DNA of 64,000 nt, from the NCBI GenBank assembly GCA_021205365.1, contig JAJPXP010000014.1, positions 1 to 64,000 of the forward strand. Reading direction: 5' to 3'. Origin of the DNA: Clostridia bacterium. GTDB taxonomy: Bacteria; Bacillota; Clostridia; Oscillospirales; Butyricicoccaceae. A program made the translations under genes and the position numbers. Position 1 is the stretch's first letter, and every line of letters begins with the position of its first letter. The notes beneath the pieces were generated by a model, which was given only the letters and a program-made list of their open reading frames with translations, was not told the origin of the DNA and searched no databases. Below, in pieces: positions 23,569-32,306 of the stretch.

Positions 23569-25962
23569 ATGAGTAAATTATCTGAAAAAAGCCTGAGAAT
23601 ACTGGAATATTACACGATTCTCGATCAGCTTGCAGAGCAATGCGTCAGCCGGAAGGCAAAGCAGCAGGCAAAAAATCTGCGGCCGCTGCATGATCTTGAA
23701 GATGTACAGGAGCTGCTGACACAGACAGACGACGCAAAGCGTATGATGACCGCTGCCGGAACACCTGCCTTTGGCGGCATCCGGGAGGTATCAGCAGCGC
23801 TGAACCGCTCCAAAATGGGCGGCGTGCTGTCCACAAGGGAGCTGCTGGATATTGCATCCCTGCTGCATGCGGCAGGGCAGGTGCGCAAATACGGCAATGA
23901 GCAGCAGGACAATGGGCTGAAAACCTCGCTGGATTCCTATTTCGCGAGAATAGACAGCAATAAATATCTGGAAGACAAAATCAACCGGGCAATCATCAGT
24001 GAGGAGGAAATTGCAGACGCAGCTTCCGCTGAGCTTGCTAATATACGAAGACAGATGCGGCAGCAGAATGTGCGTGTGCGTGAGACGCTGAACCATTTTG
24101 TATCCTCATCTTCCTATTCCAAATATTTGCAGGAAAACCTGATTACGCAGCGTGACGGACGCTATGTCATCCCGGTAAAAAGTGAACACCGCGGGGATAT
24201 CCCGGGTATGGTACATGACGTTTCCGCATCCGGTGCAACGCTGTTCATTGAACCGGCACAGGTTGTCAATGCAAATAACCAGATTAAAATCCTGCTGGGC
24301 AAGGAAAAGGCGGAAATTGAGCGCATTCTTGCCGAGCTGACTGCTGATGTGGCAGGCTTTGCCGATGCCATCGGTGCGGATTATGATGTGCTGTGCAAGC
24401 TGGATTTTATCTTTGCCAAGGCAAATTATTCCTTCAAATTAAATGCATGTGCGCCAAAGCTCAGTGAAAAGTCCCAGGTAAATCTGATTCGTGCACGCCA
24501 CCCGCTGCTTGACCAGAAAACCGCTGTACCGATTGACATTGCGCTTGGCTATACGTATGATACACTGGTGATTACCGGCCCCAATACAGGCGGTAAGACG
24601 GTCAGCCTCAAAACCTTGGGATTGCTGAGCCTGATGGCAGCATCCGGCATGCATATTCCCGCAAATGAAGAAAGTACAGTCTGTCTGTTCCGCAATATCT
24701 ATGCAGATATTGGCGATGAGCAGAGCATAGAGCAGTCCCTTTCGACGTTCTCAGCCCATATGAAGAATACCGTTGCCATTATGGAAAAGTGCGGGCCGGA
24801 TGACCTGATCCTGTTCGATGAATTGGGTGCAGGCACAGACCCGGAAGAAGGTGCGGCGCTTGCCGTTGCCATCATCGAATATGGCAGGCAGATGTGTTCT
24901 CTGGTAGCAGCAACCACCCATTATTCCGAGCTGAAAGTATTTGCACTGTCTACGGACGGCGTTGAAAATGCTTCGTGTGAATTTGATGTCAAAACCCTGC
25001 AGCCGACCTATAAGCTGCTGACAGGCGTACCGGGCAAATCCAATGCATTTGCCATTTCCAAACGTCTGGGTCTGCAGCCGGTTATCATTGAACGGGCGAA
25101 GGAACAGATTTCCGCTGAAAATGTCCGTTTTGAGGATGTGTTGGACCGTCTGGAACGCGAACGCCACCAGCTGCAGAAGCAGCGTGAGGATGCGGACCGA
25201 CTGCGCAGAACCGCACAGTCGGAAAAGGACAAGGCTGCCAATTTGAAGGGGCGTGCAGAGGATGAAACCGATGCTATTCTGGAAAAGGCCAGAGATCAGG
25301 CAGCGCGTATCCTGCGGGAAGCACGTCTGGTATCGGAAAATGTCTTTGCACAGCTGGATGAAATGAAAAAACAGGCACAGACGGATGCTGCAGACCAGAA
25401 TCTGGCAGCCGCCCGTGCAGCACTGCGCAGTACGCTGGGTAAGGCGGAAAAAAATGCCAACAAGCGTGAAAAGAAGAAGGTTGAACCGGAAAAAATCCGT
25501 CCTCTTAAGGCGGGCGATACCGTTTATCTGCTGAATGTCGGCGTACAGGGAACCGTATTGAAGCCGGAAAATAAGGACGGCATGGTTTATGTACAGGCGG
25601 GTATTATGAAGGTCAATGTACCGCTCAATGAGCTGCGTTTGGAGGAAAAGAAAAAAGAAAAACCGAAAAAGACATACCGTCCATCTTCCGGCAATGCGGC
25701 AGAAATCCGCCGTGCTTCGGCAAAGAGCGAGCTGGATGTCCGTGGTATGATGGTAGAGGAAGCGCTGATGGAGGTAGACCGTTATATTTCCGACAGCCTG
25801 ATGGCCCATCTGGATATTGTCACAATTATCCATGGCAAGGGAACTGGTGCACTCCGGACGGCAATCCAGCAGCATCTGCGGCATGACAGGCATGTGAAAT
25901 CCATCCGCAACGGACGCTATGGAGAGGGCGATATGGGTGTTACGATCCTCGAATTGAAGTAA
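23569..25962 (+). CDS. mutS2: MutS2 endonuclease/ATPase
   Basis: A 797-residue protein with the MutS core and ABC-type ATPase (Walker A GPNTGGKTV, Walker B LILFDELGAGTDP), a long coiled-coil (about 510-640), a KOW-like linker, and a C-terminal Smr nuclease domain (ELDVRGMMVEEALMEVD, with IIHGKGTGALR). MutS2 does not do mismatch repair; it acts in recombination control and in rescue of collided ribosomes. The length fits the family. It ends the operon before a promoter at 26097. Confidence 0.95.
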   Translation: MSKLSEKSLRILEYYTILDQLAEQCVSRKAKQQAKNLRPLHDLEDVQELLTQTDDAKRMMTAAGTPAFGGIREVSAALNRSKMGGVLSTRELLDIASLLHAAGQVRKYGNEQQDNGLKTSLDSYFARIDSNKYLEDKINRAIISEEEIADAASAELANIRRQMRQQNVRVRETLNHFVSSSSYSKYLQENLITQRDGRYVIPVKSEHRGDIPGMVHDVSASGATLFIEPAQVVNANNQIKILLGKEKAEIERILAELTADVAGFADAIGADYDVLCKLDFIFAKANYSFKLNACAPKLSEKSQVNLIRARHPLLDQKTAVPIDIALGYTYDTLVITGPNTGGKTVSLKTLGLLSLMAASGMHIPANEESTVCLFRNIYADIGDEQSIEQSLSTFSAHMKNTVAIMEKCGPDDLILFDELGAGTDPEEGAALAVAIIEYGRQMCSLVAATTHYSELKVFALSTDGVENASCEFDVKTLQPTYKLLTGVPGKSNAFAISKRLGLQPVIIERAKEQISAENVRFEDVLDRLERERHQLQKQREDADRLRRTAQSEKDKAANLKGRAEDETDAILEKARDQAARILREARLVSENVFAQLDEMKKQAQTDAADQNLAAARAALRSTLGKAEKNANKREKKKVEPEKIRPLKAGDTVYLLNVGVQGTVLKPENKDGMVYVQAGIMKVNVPLNELRLEEKKKEKPKKTYRPSSGNAAEIRRASAKSELDVRGMMVEEALMEVDRYISDSLMAHLDIVTIIHGKGTGALRTAIQQHLRHDRHVKSIRNGRYGEGDMGVTILELK

Positions 25963-26096
25963 TATGCTGCGGGCAACAGAAAAAAATCTGATAAAAAATA
26001 AATTTTTGTTAGAAATTGCCACTTTACCTTTTGCCTGATTTGAGAATCATCTACAAATTACGGCAGGAAAATGCTCTCTTTTGGTACAAAAGCATA

Positions 26097-26125
26097 TTGA
26101 CGAAATCGAAAAAAACAGGTATGCT
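26097..26125 (+). promoter_or_regulatory. promoter of the HPr-like gene
   Basis: TTGACG (26097-26102), 17 bases, TATGCT (26120-26125). TGACGAA (26098-26104) within it also fits the loose Spo0A-box core TGNCGAA, but one such match is weak evidence. Confidence 0.5.
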
Positions 26126-26219
26126 ATAAATAATATATGGCTTAGAAGATGACAAGCCGAAAATCATGTATTGTATGTGCAGGTTTAGTTTTAATTTTGT
26201 TTATTAGGAGCGATGTTGA

Positions 26220-26498
26220 ATGTTTTCACAGGAAGTTCAGATTACCAACCAGGTTGGACTGTATGCACGTCCGGCAACATTTTTTATCCAGTGCGCAAAT
26301 GGCTTTAAGAGCACAATTCTCGTAGAGAAGGAAGAGCGCAGAGTGAATGCAAAGAGCCTTCTGGGTATCCTTTCTCTGGGTATTACCAAGGGTACTACCA
26401 TTACACTGATTGCTGACGGCGTTGACGAAGTAGAGGCAGTAAATGCATTGACTGATCTGATTCAGTCCAATTTCAGCGACTCGAACTTCAGCGACTGA
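26220..26498 (+). CDS. HPr-like protein lacking the active-site histidine (Crh-like)
   Basis: A 92-residue HPr-fold protein. At the position of catalytic His15 (GIHARPA in HPr) it has Tyr15 (GLYARPA), so it cannot carry phosphate from PEP via Enzyme I. The regulatory Ser46 region is intact (VNAKSLLGILSLGI, Ser46), so it could be phosphorylated by HPr kinase and act as a CcpA co-effector, as Bacillus Crh (Gln15) does. The end holds a tandem five-residue repeat, SNFSD-SNFSD. It has its own promoter and terminator, and there is no ptsI nearby. Confidence 0.8.
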   Translation: MFSQEVQITNQVGLYARPATFFIQCANGFKSTILVEKEERRVNAKSLLGILSLGITKGTTITLIADGVDEVEAVNALTDLIQSNFSDSNFSD

Positions 26499-26522
26499 TT
26501 TCAATCCAACGCACGAACAGAT

Positions 26523-26554
26523 GACACCGCTGGTTTTGCGGTGTCTCTTTTTTT
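26523..26554 (+). terminator. terminator of the HPr-like gene
   Basis: GACACCGC (26523-26530) pairs with GCGGTGTC (26538-26545), followed by a T-run. Confidence 0.85.
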
Positions 26555-26573
26555 ATCGGGGAAGGGAGGAACT

Positions 26574-28418
26574 ATGGCCACCCGTGAGGAACTGCACCAG
26601 AAAGTATTGACTCTGCCGAGGGAACCGGGGGTTTATATTATGAAAAACAGCCACGGGCAGGTCATCTATGTCGGCAAGGCAAAGGTGCTCAAAAACCGCG
26701 TGTCACAGTATTTTCAGAACGATGCAAAGCATACACCCAAAACCCGGAAAATGGTAGAGAATATCGATAATTTTGATATTATTGTCTGTAGTTCGGAGTT
26801 TGAAGCGCTGGTTCTGGAAAACCAGATGATTAAAAAATACAAGCCGAAGTACAATATCCTGCTGAAGGATGACAAGGGCTATCCGTTTATTCGTGTGACA
26901 ACGGATCAGCCGTATCCGGTGTTTGCTGTTGTGGGAAAGCAGAAAAACGATGCAGCGCGGTATCTCGGGCCATATGCCGGACGTGGCGCAGCATTTCAGG
27001 CGATTGATACGGTCAGCCGTGCGTTGGGCCTGCGGGATTGTCGCCGCGTCCTGCCGCGGGATATCGGCAAGGTGCGCCCATGTCTCAACGCCCAGATGGG
27101 GCGGTGCTGTGCACCCTGTACGGGAAACATCTCACAGGAGGAGTATGCACAGCGTGTGGCACAGGCCATCGATGTGCTGGAAGGCAATTATGAACAGCTG
27201 GCAAAGCGGCTGGAAGAGGATATGTACCGGGCAGCAGAGGAAGAGCACTTTGAACAGGCAGCACAGCTCCGTGACCGTATGCGTGCCATACAGCGTGCCG
27301 GACAGCATCAGATGGTAGTTGCCAGCGGCTTTTCCGATATGGATATTATTGCATTTGTGCAGGGGGAAACCAAGGGCTGTATTGTTGTATTGCATTATAT
27401 TGCAGGTGATTTTCATGATAAGGAATATATTATGTTGGAAGGAACCTCTGCCGGGGACGGCGCGGAACTGTTGGAAAGTTATATCAAGCAATATTATTCC
27501 ATGCGTAGTGTTGTGCCGGGGCTGGTATTGGTTTCTGAAGAAATTGAGGATATGACGACGGTGGAAGCATTTCTGCGGTCTGTTGCAGGCAAGAAGGTGA
27601 CGCTGACTGTTCCGCAGCGCGGCAGGCGGCGGGAGCTGATGCAGATGGCAAAGAAGAATGCTTTGGAGGAAATTACACGTTCGGAAACCAGCACCCAGCG
27701 CAGGCAGAAGTCTTTGGAATTGTTTGGCAATATGATGGGCTTGGAAAAAGCACCAGTTAGCTTTGAAGCATATGATATTTCCAACCTGTCCGGAACCAAT
27801 ACAGTCGGTTCCATGGTCGTATTTGAAAACGGCAAGCCCAAACGCAGCCGCTACCGCCGGTTCCGCATTGAATCGGTAGCGGATGGGCAGGATGACTATA
27901 AGGCGATGGAGGAGATGCTCACACGCCGTATGCAGCGCTGGAAGGATGGAGATGAAAAATTCTCTGAACTGCCGAGTGTTTTCATGATTGACGGTGGCTT
28001 GGGCCATGTGCATGTAGCAAAGGCCGTGTTGGACCGGTTTGGCTGTGATACGCCGGTTTTCGGTATGGTAAAGGACGACCATCACCGTACCAGAGGGCTG
28101 GTTGCGCCGGATGGCAGGGAATTCAGCATTGCCACGACGCCGGCTGTTTTTGCGCTGGTGGGACGTATGCAGGAGGAAGTCCACCGGTTTGCCATCACGT
28201 ATCAGCGTTCTTTGCGGCAGGCGGATGCAGTGCGTTCGCAGTTGGACCAGATACCGGGCATTGGTGAAAAACGCCGGACTGCTCTGTTAAAAAAATTTAA
28301 AAGTGTAAAACGTATCCGTCAGGCAGAGCTGGAGGAGCTGGAGGCTGTGCTTCCGCATTCCGCTGCTATGTCGGTTTATCAATATTTTCGCAGTGAACAA
28401 CGGGAGGCGAAGCCATGA
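26574..28418 (+). CDS. uvrC: excinuclease ABC subunit C
   Basis: A 614-residue nuclease with an N-terminal GIY-YIG domain (EPGVYIMKNSHGQVIYVGKAK), a Cys-rich spot (CLNAQMGRCCAPC), a UVR motif (YRAAEEEHFEQAAQLRDRM, about 218-236), the UvrC C-terminal nuclease (FEAYDISNLSGTNTVGSMV) and helix-hairpin-helix motifs at the end (IPGIGEKRRTALL). It makes both cuts in nucleotide excision repair with UvrA and UvrB. The ATG at 26574 follows GGGAGG; an earlier in-frame start lies inside the preceding terminator and is rejected. Confidence 0.95.
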   Translation: MATREELHQKVLTLPREPGVYIMKNSHGQVIYVGKAKVLKNRVSQYFQNDAKHTPKTRKMVENIDNFDIIVCSSEFEALVLENQMIKKYKPKYNILLKDDKGYPFIRVTTDQPYPVFAVVGKQKNDAARYLGPYAGRGAAFQAIDTVSRALGLRDCRRVLPRDIGKVRPCLNAQMGRCCAPCTGNISQEEYAQRVAQAIDVLEGNYEQLAKRLEEDMYRAAEEEHFEQAAQLRDRMRAIQRAGQHQMVVASGFSDMDIIAFVQGETKGCIVVLHYIAGDFHDKEYIMLEGTSAGDGAELLESYIKQYYSMRSVVPGLVLVSEEIEDMTTVEAFLRSVAGKKVTLTVPQRGRRRELMQMAKKNALEEITRSETSTQRRQKSLELFGNMMGLEKAPVSFEAYDISNLSGTNTVGSMVVFENGKPKRSRYRRFRIESVADGQDDYKAMEEMLTRRMQRWKDGDEKFSELPSVFMIDGGLGHVHVAKAVLDRFGCDTPVFGMVKDDHHRTRGLVAPDGREFSIATTPAVFALVGRMQEEVHRFAITYQRSLRQADAVRSQLDQIPGIGEKRRTALLKKFKSVKRIRQAELEELEAVLPHSAAMSVYQYFRSEQREAKP

Positions 28419-28969
28419 GAGTCATCAGTGGAAGTGCAAGAGGTAAAGCGCTGGAAGCTGTTCCGGGCAAAGACACACGCCCGACTACAGATAAGGTAAA
28501 GGAATCTGTGTTTAATATCCTGCAGTTCCGGTTGTATGATGCTGCAATGCTGGATCTGTTTGCAGGAACCGGACAGATGGGCATTGAAGCGCTGAGCCGC
28601 GGTGCTGCAAAGGCTGTTTTTGTTGATCGTGCACCAAAGGCTGTTTCAGTGATCCGCCGGAATGTTGCTGCAGCACGGGTGCAGGATCGTGCAGAAATCC
28701 TGAATCTGACCTATCAGCAGGCGCTGCAAAAGCTGCAGGGGCAAAAATTTGATATTTTATTCCTGGATCCGCCCTACGGGGGCGAATTATTAAATTCTGC
28801 ATTGAAAGCTGTAGAATCGTTTGACATCTTGTCGTCAGATGGTATAATAATATGTGAAAGTTCCGTCGAAGATACTGTCATATGCCCGGAAGCATTTTCT
28901 GTGCACAAGACATACAAATACGGTACCATCTGCCTGACGGCGCTTTGCCGGAAGGAAGAAATTGACTGA
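28415..28969 (+). CDS. rsmD: 16S rRNA (guanine-966-N2)-methyltransferase
   Basis: A 184-residue SAM-dependent methyltransferase. Motif I is LDLFAGTGQMGIEALSRGA and the catalytic motif is FLDPPYGG, as in RsmD, which modifies G966 of 16S rRNA in 30S particles. N-terminal RVISGSARGKALEAVPG and RPTTDKVKESVFNIL are also typical. The ATG overlaps the uvrC stop by four bases, so the genes are coupled. The next gene, coaD, is its standard neighbour. Confidence 0.93.
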   Translation: MRVISGSARGKALEAVPGKDTRPTTDKVKESVFNILQFRLYDAAMLDLFAGTGQMGIEALSRGAAKAVFVDRAPKAVSVIRRNVAAARVQDRAEILNLTYQQALQKLQGQKFDILFLDPPYGGELLNSALKAVESFDILSSDGIIICESSVEDTVICPEAFSVHKTYKYGTICLTALCRKEEID

Positions 28970-29003
28970 GGCTCTGTTTTCTCAGGGCCGGAAAGGCACC
29001 AAT

Positions 29004-29489
29004 ATGAGAATAGGGGTATATCCCGGCAGCTTTGATCCTGCCACACTCGGACATCTGGACATTATCCGCCGTGCTTCGAAACTGTTTGATAAGCTGATCG
29101 TTGCGGCTATGGTGAATGGAGAAAAGGTTTCCGCATTCACCATGGAGGAAAAGGTGGATTTTCTAAAGCGCATGACACGGGATATTCCCAATGTTGAAGT
29201 GGAATGCTTCAGCGGCCTGCTGGCAGATTATGTGAGGGAAAAGCATGCCAGCGCAATTGTAAAGGGATTGCGTGCTGTATCTGATTTCGAATATGAATTT
29301 CAGATGGCATTGGCGAATAAAAAACTAAACCCGGAGCTGGATACCGTCTTTTTGATGACCGAACAGAAATTTCTGTTTCTCAGCTCTACGATCGTACGTG
29401 ATATTGCACGTCATGGCGGTGATATCACCGGCTTTGTTTCGGAAGAAGTCCGGGATGATATTATGAAAAAGCTGGATCGGACAAAATAA
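29004..29489 (+). CDS. coaD: phosphopantetheine adenylyltransferase
   Basis: A 161-residue nucleotidyltransferase with the T/HxGH motif in SFDPATLGHLDII and the C-terminal LSSTIVRDIA motif. It catalyses the penultimate step of coenzyme A synthesis, joining 4'-phosphopantetheine to AMP. The open frame starts at 28962, but the ATG at 29004 gives the family N-terminus MRIGVYPGSFDP and has AAAGG (28992-28996) ahead. Confidence 0.95.
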   Translation: MRIGVYPGSFDPATLGHLDIIRRASKLFDKLIVAAMVNGEKVSAFTMEEKVDFLKRMTRDIPNVEVECFSGLLADYVREKHASAIVKGLRAVSDFEYEFQMALANKKLNPELDTVFLMTEQKFLFLSSTIVRDIARHGGDITGFVSEEVRDDIMKKLDRTK

Positions 29490-29530
29490 GAAATACTTGA
29501 AAGCGGAGAGAAGCCGGATGGAGGAAAACT

Positions 29531-29992
29531 ATGGTAGCTGTTTTAGAAGAACTCGTTAATTCGTTGTATGATATGATTCAGGAGGCACGCAGTGTCCCGC
29601 TGAGCGCCGAAAAGTGCATGATTGACCGGGAAAAGGCCCTGGATATTCTGGACGAAATCCGGACCAACATGCCGAAGGATCTGGAAATGGCACGTGCCAT
29701 TGTCGAGAAGCGCAATGATATGATTGCAGCGGGGAAGAAGGAAGCAGAAGACCTGCGCAGAAAGGCAGAGGAATATGTCCGCAAAACTGTCAATGAGAGC
29801 ATGATGGTTGCAGCTGCACAGCAGCAGGCGGATGAAATCGTTTCTACTGCAGAGAAGCAGGCAAACCAGCTTCGCACTGCTGTCAGCGGCTACTGCAATG
29901 AAAAGCTGGATGCAACAGAAGCATGTGCTGCAGCTACGCTGGAAGAAATCCGAAAATGCCGCGCAAAGTTTGAAAATGTAAACCAAAAATAA
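29531..29992 (+). CDS. coiled-coil protein of unknown function
   Basis: A 153-residue, highly helical and charged protein. It resembles ATP-synthase b-subunit or DivIVA-like coiled coils in composition (KKEAEDLRRKAEEYVRKTV, ADEIVSTAEKQANQLR), but no membrane helix or DivIVA N-terminal motif is present. Similar small proteins are known next to coaD in clostridia, without an assigned function. It is the last gene of the uvrC-rsmD-coaD run and is followed by a strong terminator. Confidence 0.6.
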   Translation: MVAVLEELVNSLYDMIQEARSVPLSAEKCMIDREKALDILDEIRTNMPKDLEMARAIVEKRNDMIAAGKKEAEDLRRKAEEYVRKTVNESMMVAAAQQQADEIVSTAEKQANQLRTAVSGYCNEKLDATEACAAATLEEIRKCRAKFENVNQK

Positions 29993-30010
29993 AAACAGGT
30001 TTATGCATAG

Positions 30011-30047
30011 GGGCAGAGGATGAAATGTTGCGTCCTCTGCCCTTTTT
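30011..30047 (+). terminator. terminator after the coiled-coil gene
   Basis: GGGCAGAGGA (30011-30020) pairs with TCCTCTGCCC (30033-30042), followed by TTTTT. Confidence 0.85.
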
Positions 30048-30162
30048 ATGTGTATGTGTTGTAACAAAGTTAATTTCTGCGAACATGCGTTCGAAAGTTC
30101 GTAATTTGTTCACAATTGATTGAAAAAGTCTAATTTTCCGAATAAAAAAATCAAACATCTCC

Positions 30163-30191
30163 TTGCATTTTATGATTACAGAAAGTATAAT
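30163..30191 (+). promoter_or_regulatory. promoter of the mraZ (dcw) operon
   Basis: TTGCAT (30163-30168), 17 bases, TATAAT (30186-30191). The leader then runs about 65 bases to the mraZ start. Confidence 0.65.
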
Positions 30192-30198
30192 AAAATCA

Positions 30199-30224
30199 TA
30201 GTGGGGGAAAGTGGCTGGAAAGAC
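30199..30224 (+). promoter_or_regulatory. probable MraZ-binding repeats
   Basis: Just after the -10 lie AGTGGGGGAA (30200-30209) and AGTGGCTGGA (30210-30219), two ten-base-spaced copies of the GTGG-type repeat that MraZ binds, with a weaker third (AAGACC). The position over the transcription start fits repression of the operon by its first gene product. Confidence 0.55.
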
Positions 30225-30262
30225 CACAATTTTCCATGAAGACGGAGCAGGAGGGCATCCAA

Positions 30263-30679
30263 GTGAAAGGCGAATATCAACATACCCTGGATGCAAAGGG
30301 ACGCCTATTCATTCCGGCTAAGCTGCGCGAGGAGCTGGGGGACAGCTTTGTCGTAACAAAGGGTCTGGATGAGTGCCTTTTTCTGTATCCGCAGGAGGCA
30401 TGGGATAAACTGGAGGAAAAAATCCGACAGCTTCCAATGTCAAAATCAAGAAGCCTGCAGCGTTTTTTCTTATCCTCAGCTGCAGATGTTACCGTAGACA
30501 AGCAGGGACGTATCGTTGTGCCGCCTGTCCTGCGCACGTATGCGCGGCTTGACCATGACGTCACGGTGATTGGTGTCAGCGAACGCGCGGAAATTTGGAA
30601 CAGACAGGCTTGGGATGATTATAACAATGCGCTGGATTCCGGCAGCATTGTGCAGGCGATGGAAGATTTGGGCTTTTAG
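30263..30679 (+). CDS. mraZ: transcriptional regulator MraZ
   Basis: A 138-residue protein with two SpoVT/AbrB-like halves: GEYQHTLDAKGRLFIPAKLRE and DVTVDKQGRIVVPPVLR. MraZ binds repeats in front of the division and cell-wall cluster and represses it. The start is the GTG at 30263, seven bases after AGGAGGG (30249-30255), giving the usual N-terminus; an ATG at 30236 has no site. It is the first gene of the cluster. Confidence 0.93.
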   Translation: MKGEYQHTLDAKGRLFIPAKLREELGDSFVVTKGLDECLFLYPQEAWDKLEEKIRQLPMSKSRSLQRFFLSSAADVTVDKQGRIVVPPVLRTYARLDHDVTVIGVSERAEIWNRQAWDDYNNALDSGSIVQAMEDLGF

Positions 30680-30698
30680 AGTGGAGGATTCGTAAGAG

Positions 30699-31643
30699 AT
30701 GGAATTTAAGCATGTTTCAATTTTACTTACCGAATGCCTCAACAGCCTGAAGATCCGCCCGGACGGCATATATGTAGATGCTACACTCGGTGGCGCAGGA
30801 CATTCCCTGCATATTGCCGAACAGCTCACGGAAGGCGGAAGGCTGATCGCCATCGACCGGGATGACATGGCGCTGGAAAACGCCAAAGCCCGCTTGGCTG
30901 ACGTGATAGACCGCGTTACACTGGTAAAAAGCGACTTCCGCAATCTGGATCAGGCAATTGCATCTTGCGATGTGAATCAAGTTGACGGAATCCTGTTTGA
31001 TTTGGGTGTTTCGTCACCGCAGCTGGATATTGCCGAGCGGGGCTTTTCTTATATGCAGGATGCCCGTCTGGATATGCGTATGGATCAGCAGCAGCAGTTA
31101 TCCGCTTATGAGGTTGTCAACGAATGGGAAAGGTCGGAACTGCGCCGTATTCTTCTGGAATACGGTGAAGAACGGTATGCACCGCAGATTGCGGCGGCAA
31201 TTGACCGTGCGCGTCAGGAAAAGCCGATTGAGACAACTCTGCAGCTGGCAGATATCATCCGTGGGGCTATGCCGCCGGCGGCACGCCGGGAAAAACAGCA
31301 TCCGGCAAAGCGGAGTTTCCAAGCTATCCGTATCGCGGTGAATGATGAACTGATGGCTGTGCAGGAAGCGATGGAACGTGCGATTGACGCATTGGCACCG
31401 GGAGGCCGGCTTGCTGTGATTACGTTCCATTCACTGGAAGACCGCATTGTAAAGACTGCATTCCGAAAGGCAGCGCAGGGCTGCACATGCCCAAAGGACT
31501 TTCCTGTATGCGTATGCGGGAAAAAAGCAAAGGTCAAACTGGCAGTACGCAAACCGCTGCTGCCGTCTATGGAGGAAATCGCTCAAAATCCCCGCGCAAG
31601 AAGCGCGAAATTGAGAGTATGTGAGAAATTGTCGGAAAATTAA
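30699..31643 (+). CDS. rsmH: 16S rRNA (cytosine-1402-N4)-methyltransferase
   Basis: A 314-residue SAM-dependent methyltransferase with motif I YVDATLGGAGHS, the segment ILFDLGVSSPQLD and the C-terminal RLAVITFHSLEDRIVK, all diagnostic of RsmH (MraW). It methylates C1402 in the 30S P site. It lies 19 bases after mraZ, its standard neighbour. Confidence 0.95.
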   Translation: MEFKHVSILLTECLNSLKIRPDGIYVDATLGGAGHSLHIAEQLTEGGRLIAIDRDDMALENAKARLADVIDRVTLVKSDFRNLDQAIASCDVNQVDGILFDLGVSSPQLDIAERGFSYMQDARLDMRMDQQQQLSAYEVVNEWERSELRRILLEYGEERYAPQIAAAIDRARQEKPIETTLQLADIIRGAMPPAARREKQHPAKRSFQAIRIAVNDELMAVQEAMERAIDALAPGGRLAVITFHSLEDRIVKTAFRKAAQGCTCPKDFPVCVCGKKAKVKLAVRKPLLPSMEEIAQNPRARSAKLRVCEKLSEN

Positions 31644-31661
31644 GGGAGAGCGGATTCGATT

Positions 31662-32138
31662 ATGGCAGACAATTCCGGACACGGCAGAGGTGTACGTGTC
31701 GTTTCAAATAATAATAGAATAGAAAACAGGCAGAAAAAAGAGCGTCTGCGCGCGCGCCGCCGCAGGCAGCGGCTTCGTATGCTTGTAATTGGTATCATGT
31801 GTGTTGTCCTTGCGTTTGGCGCAGTTTCCACGGTCACTTGTTATGTTAAAATGACCGAGCTGAAAGCCGAGGTTGAGCAGAAGCAGACAACACTGGCACA
31901 GTTGGATAGTGAATATGTTTCGCTGAATGCCAAAAAGGAAAACTCTGTAAGTCTTTCTCAGGTGGAGGATTATGCGGAGAATGTACTTGGTCTGGTGAAG
32001 CTTGACCGCAGTCAGGAAGAATATCTCGAACTGCAGAAAACCGACCAAGTTGAAGTCAATGAGGCATCCAGCGGTGTTGAGAAGCTGGCATCCAGTTTTG
32101 TGAAGAGCTTTAATGCAATTTTGTCATTTTTGCGGTAA
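31662..32138 (+). CDS. ftsL: FtsL-like septum protein
   Basis: A 158-residue bitopic protein. It has a basic cytosolic N-terminus (ERLRARRRRQRLR, about residues 27-39), a membrane helix (MLVIGIMCVVLAFGAVSTV, about 40-60) and an external leucine-zipper-like coil (ELKAEVEQKQTTLAQLDSE). Sequence identity in this family is very low; identification rests on topology and its position between rsmH and the transpeptidase gene. FtsL links FtsQ and DivIC to FtsW/FtsI at the septum. A terminator follows. Confidence 0.75.
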   Translation: MADNSGHGRGVRVVSNNNRIENRQKKERLRARRRRQRLRMLVIGIMCVVLAFGAVSTVTCYVKMTELKAEVEQKQTTLAQLDSEYVSLNAKKENSVSLSQVEDYAENVLGLVKLDRSQEEYLELQKTDQVEVNEASSGVEKLASSFVKSFNAILSFLR

Positions 32139-32163
32139 TGAATCATATACATAAGGAAAGCAG

Positions 32164-32205
32164 CGGGAGTGAGAAGTGTGAATAACCTTCTGACTCCTGT
32201 TTTTT
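32164..32205 (+). terminator. intra-cluster terminator after ftsL
   Basis: CGGGAGTGAGAAG (32164-32176) pairs with CTTCTGACTCCTG (32187-32199), with one G-G mismatch and one wobble pair, followed by six T. It would end or reduce transcripts from the mraZ promoter. Confidence 0.65.
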
Positions 32206-32237
32206 GTCACATTGACGATGCAATAGCAGAGCAGTTG

Positions 32238-32246
32238 TGATATAAT
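32238..32246 (+). promoter_or_regulatory. extended -10 promoter before the transpeptidase gene
   Basis: TGATATAAT (32238-32246) is a perfect extended -10. The nearest TTGACG (32212-32217) is 23 bases away, too far for a normal -35. Confidence 0.45.
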
Positions 32247-32306
32247 CATAACGTATTCCCGCAGGGTATAAAAAACTGCGGCTGTGATTGATTGGAGAAT
32301 AAACGA

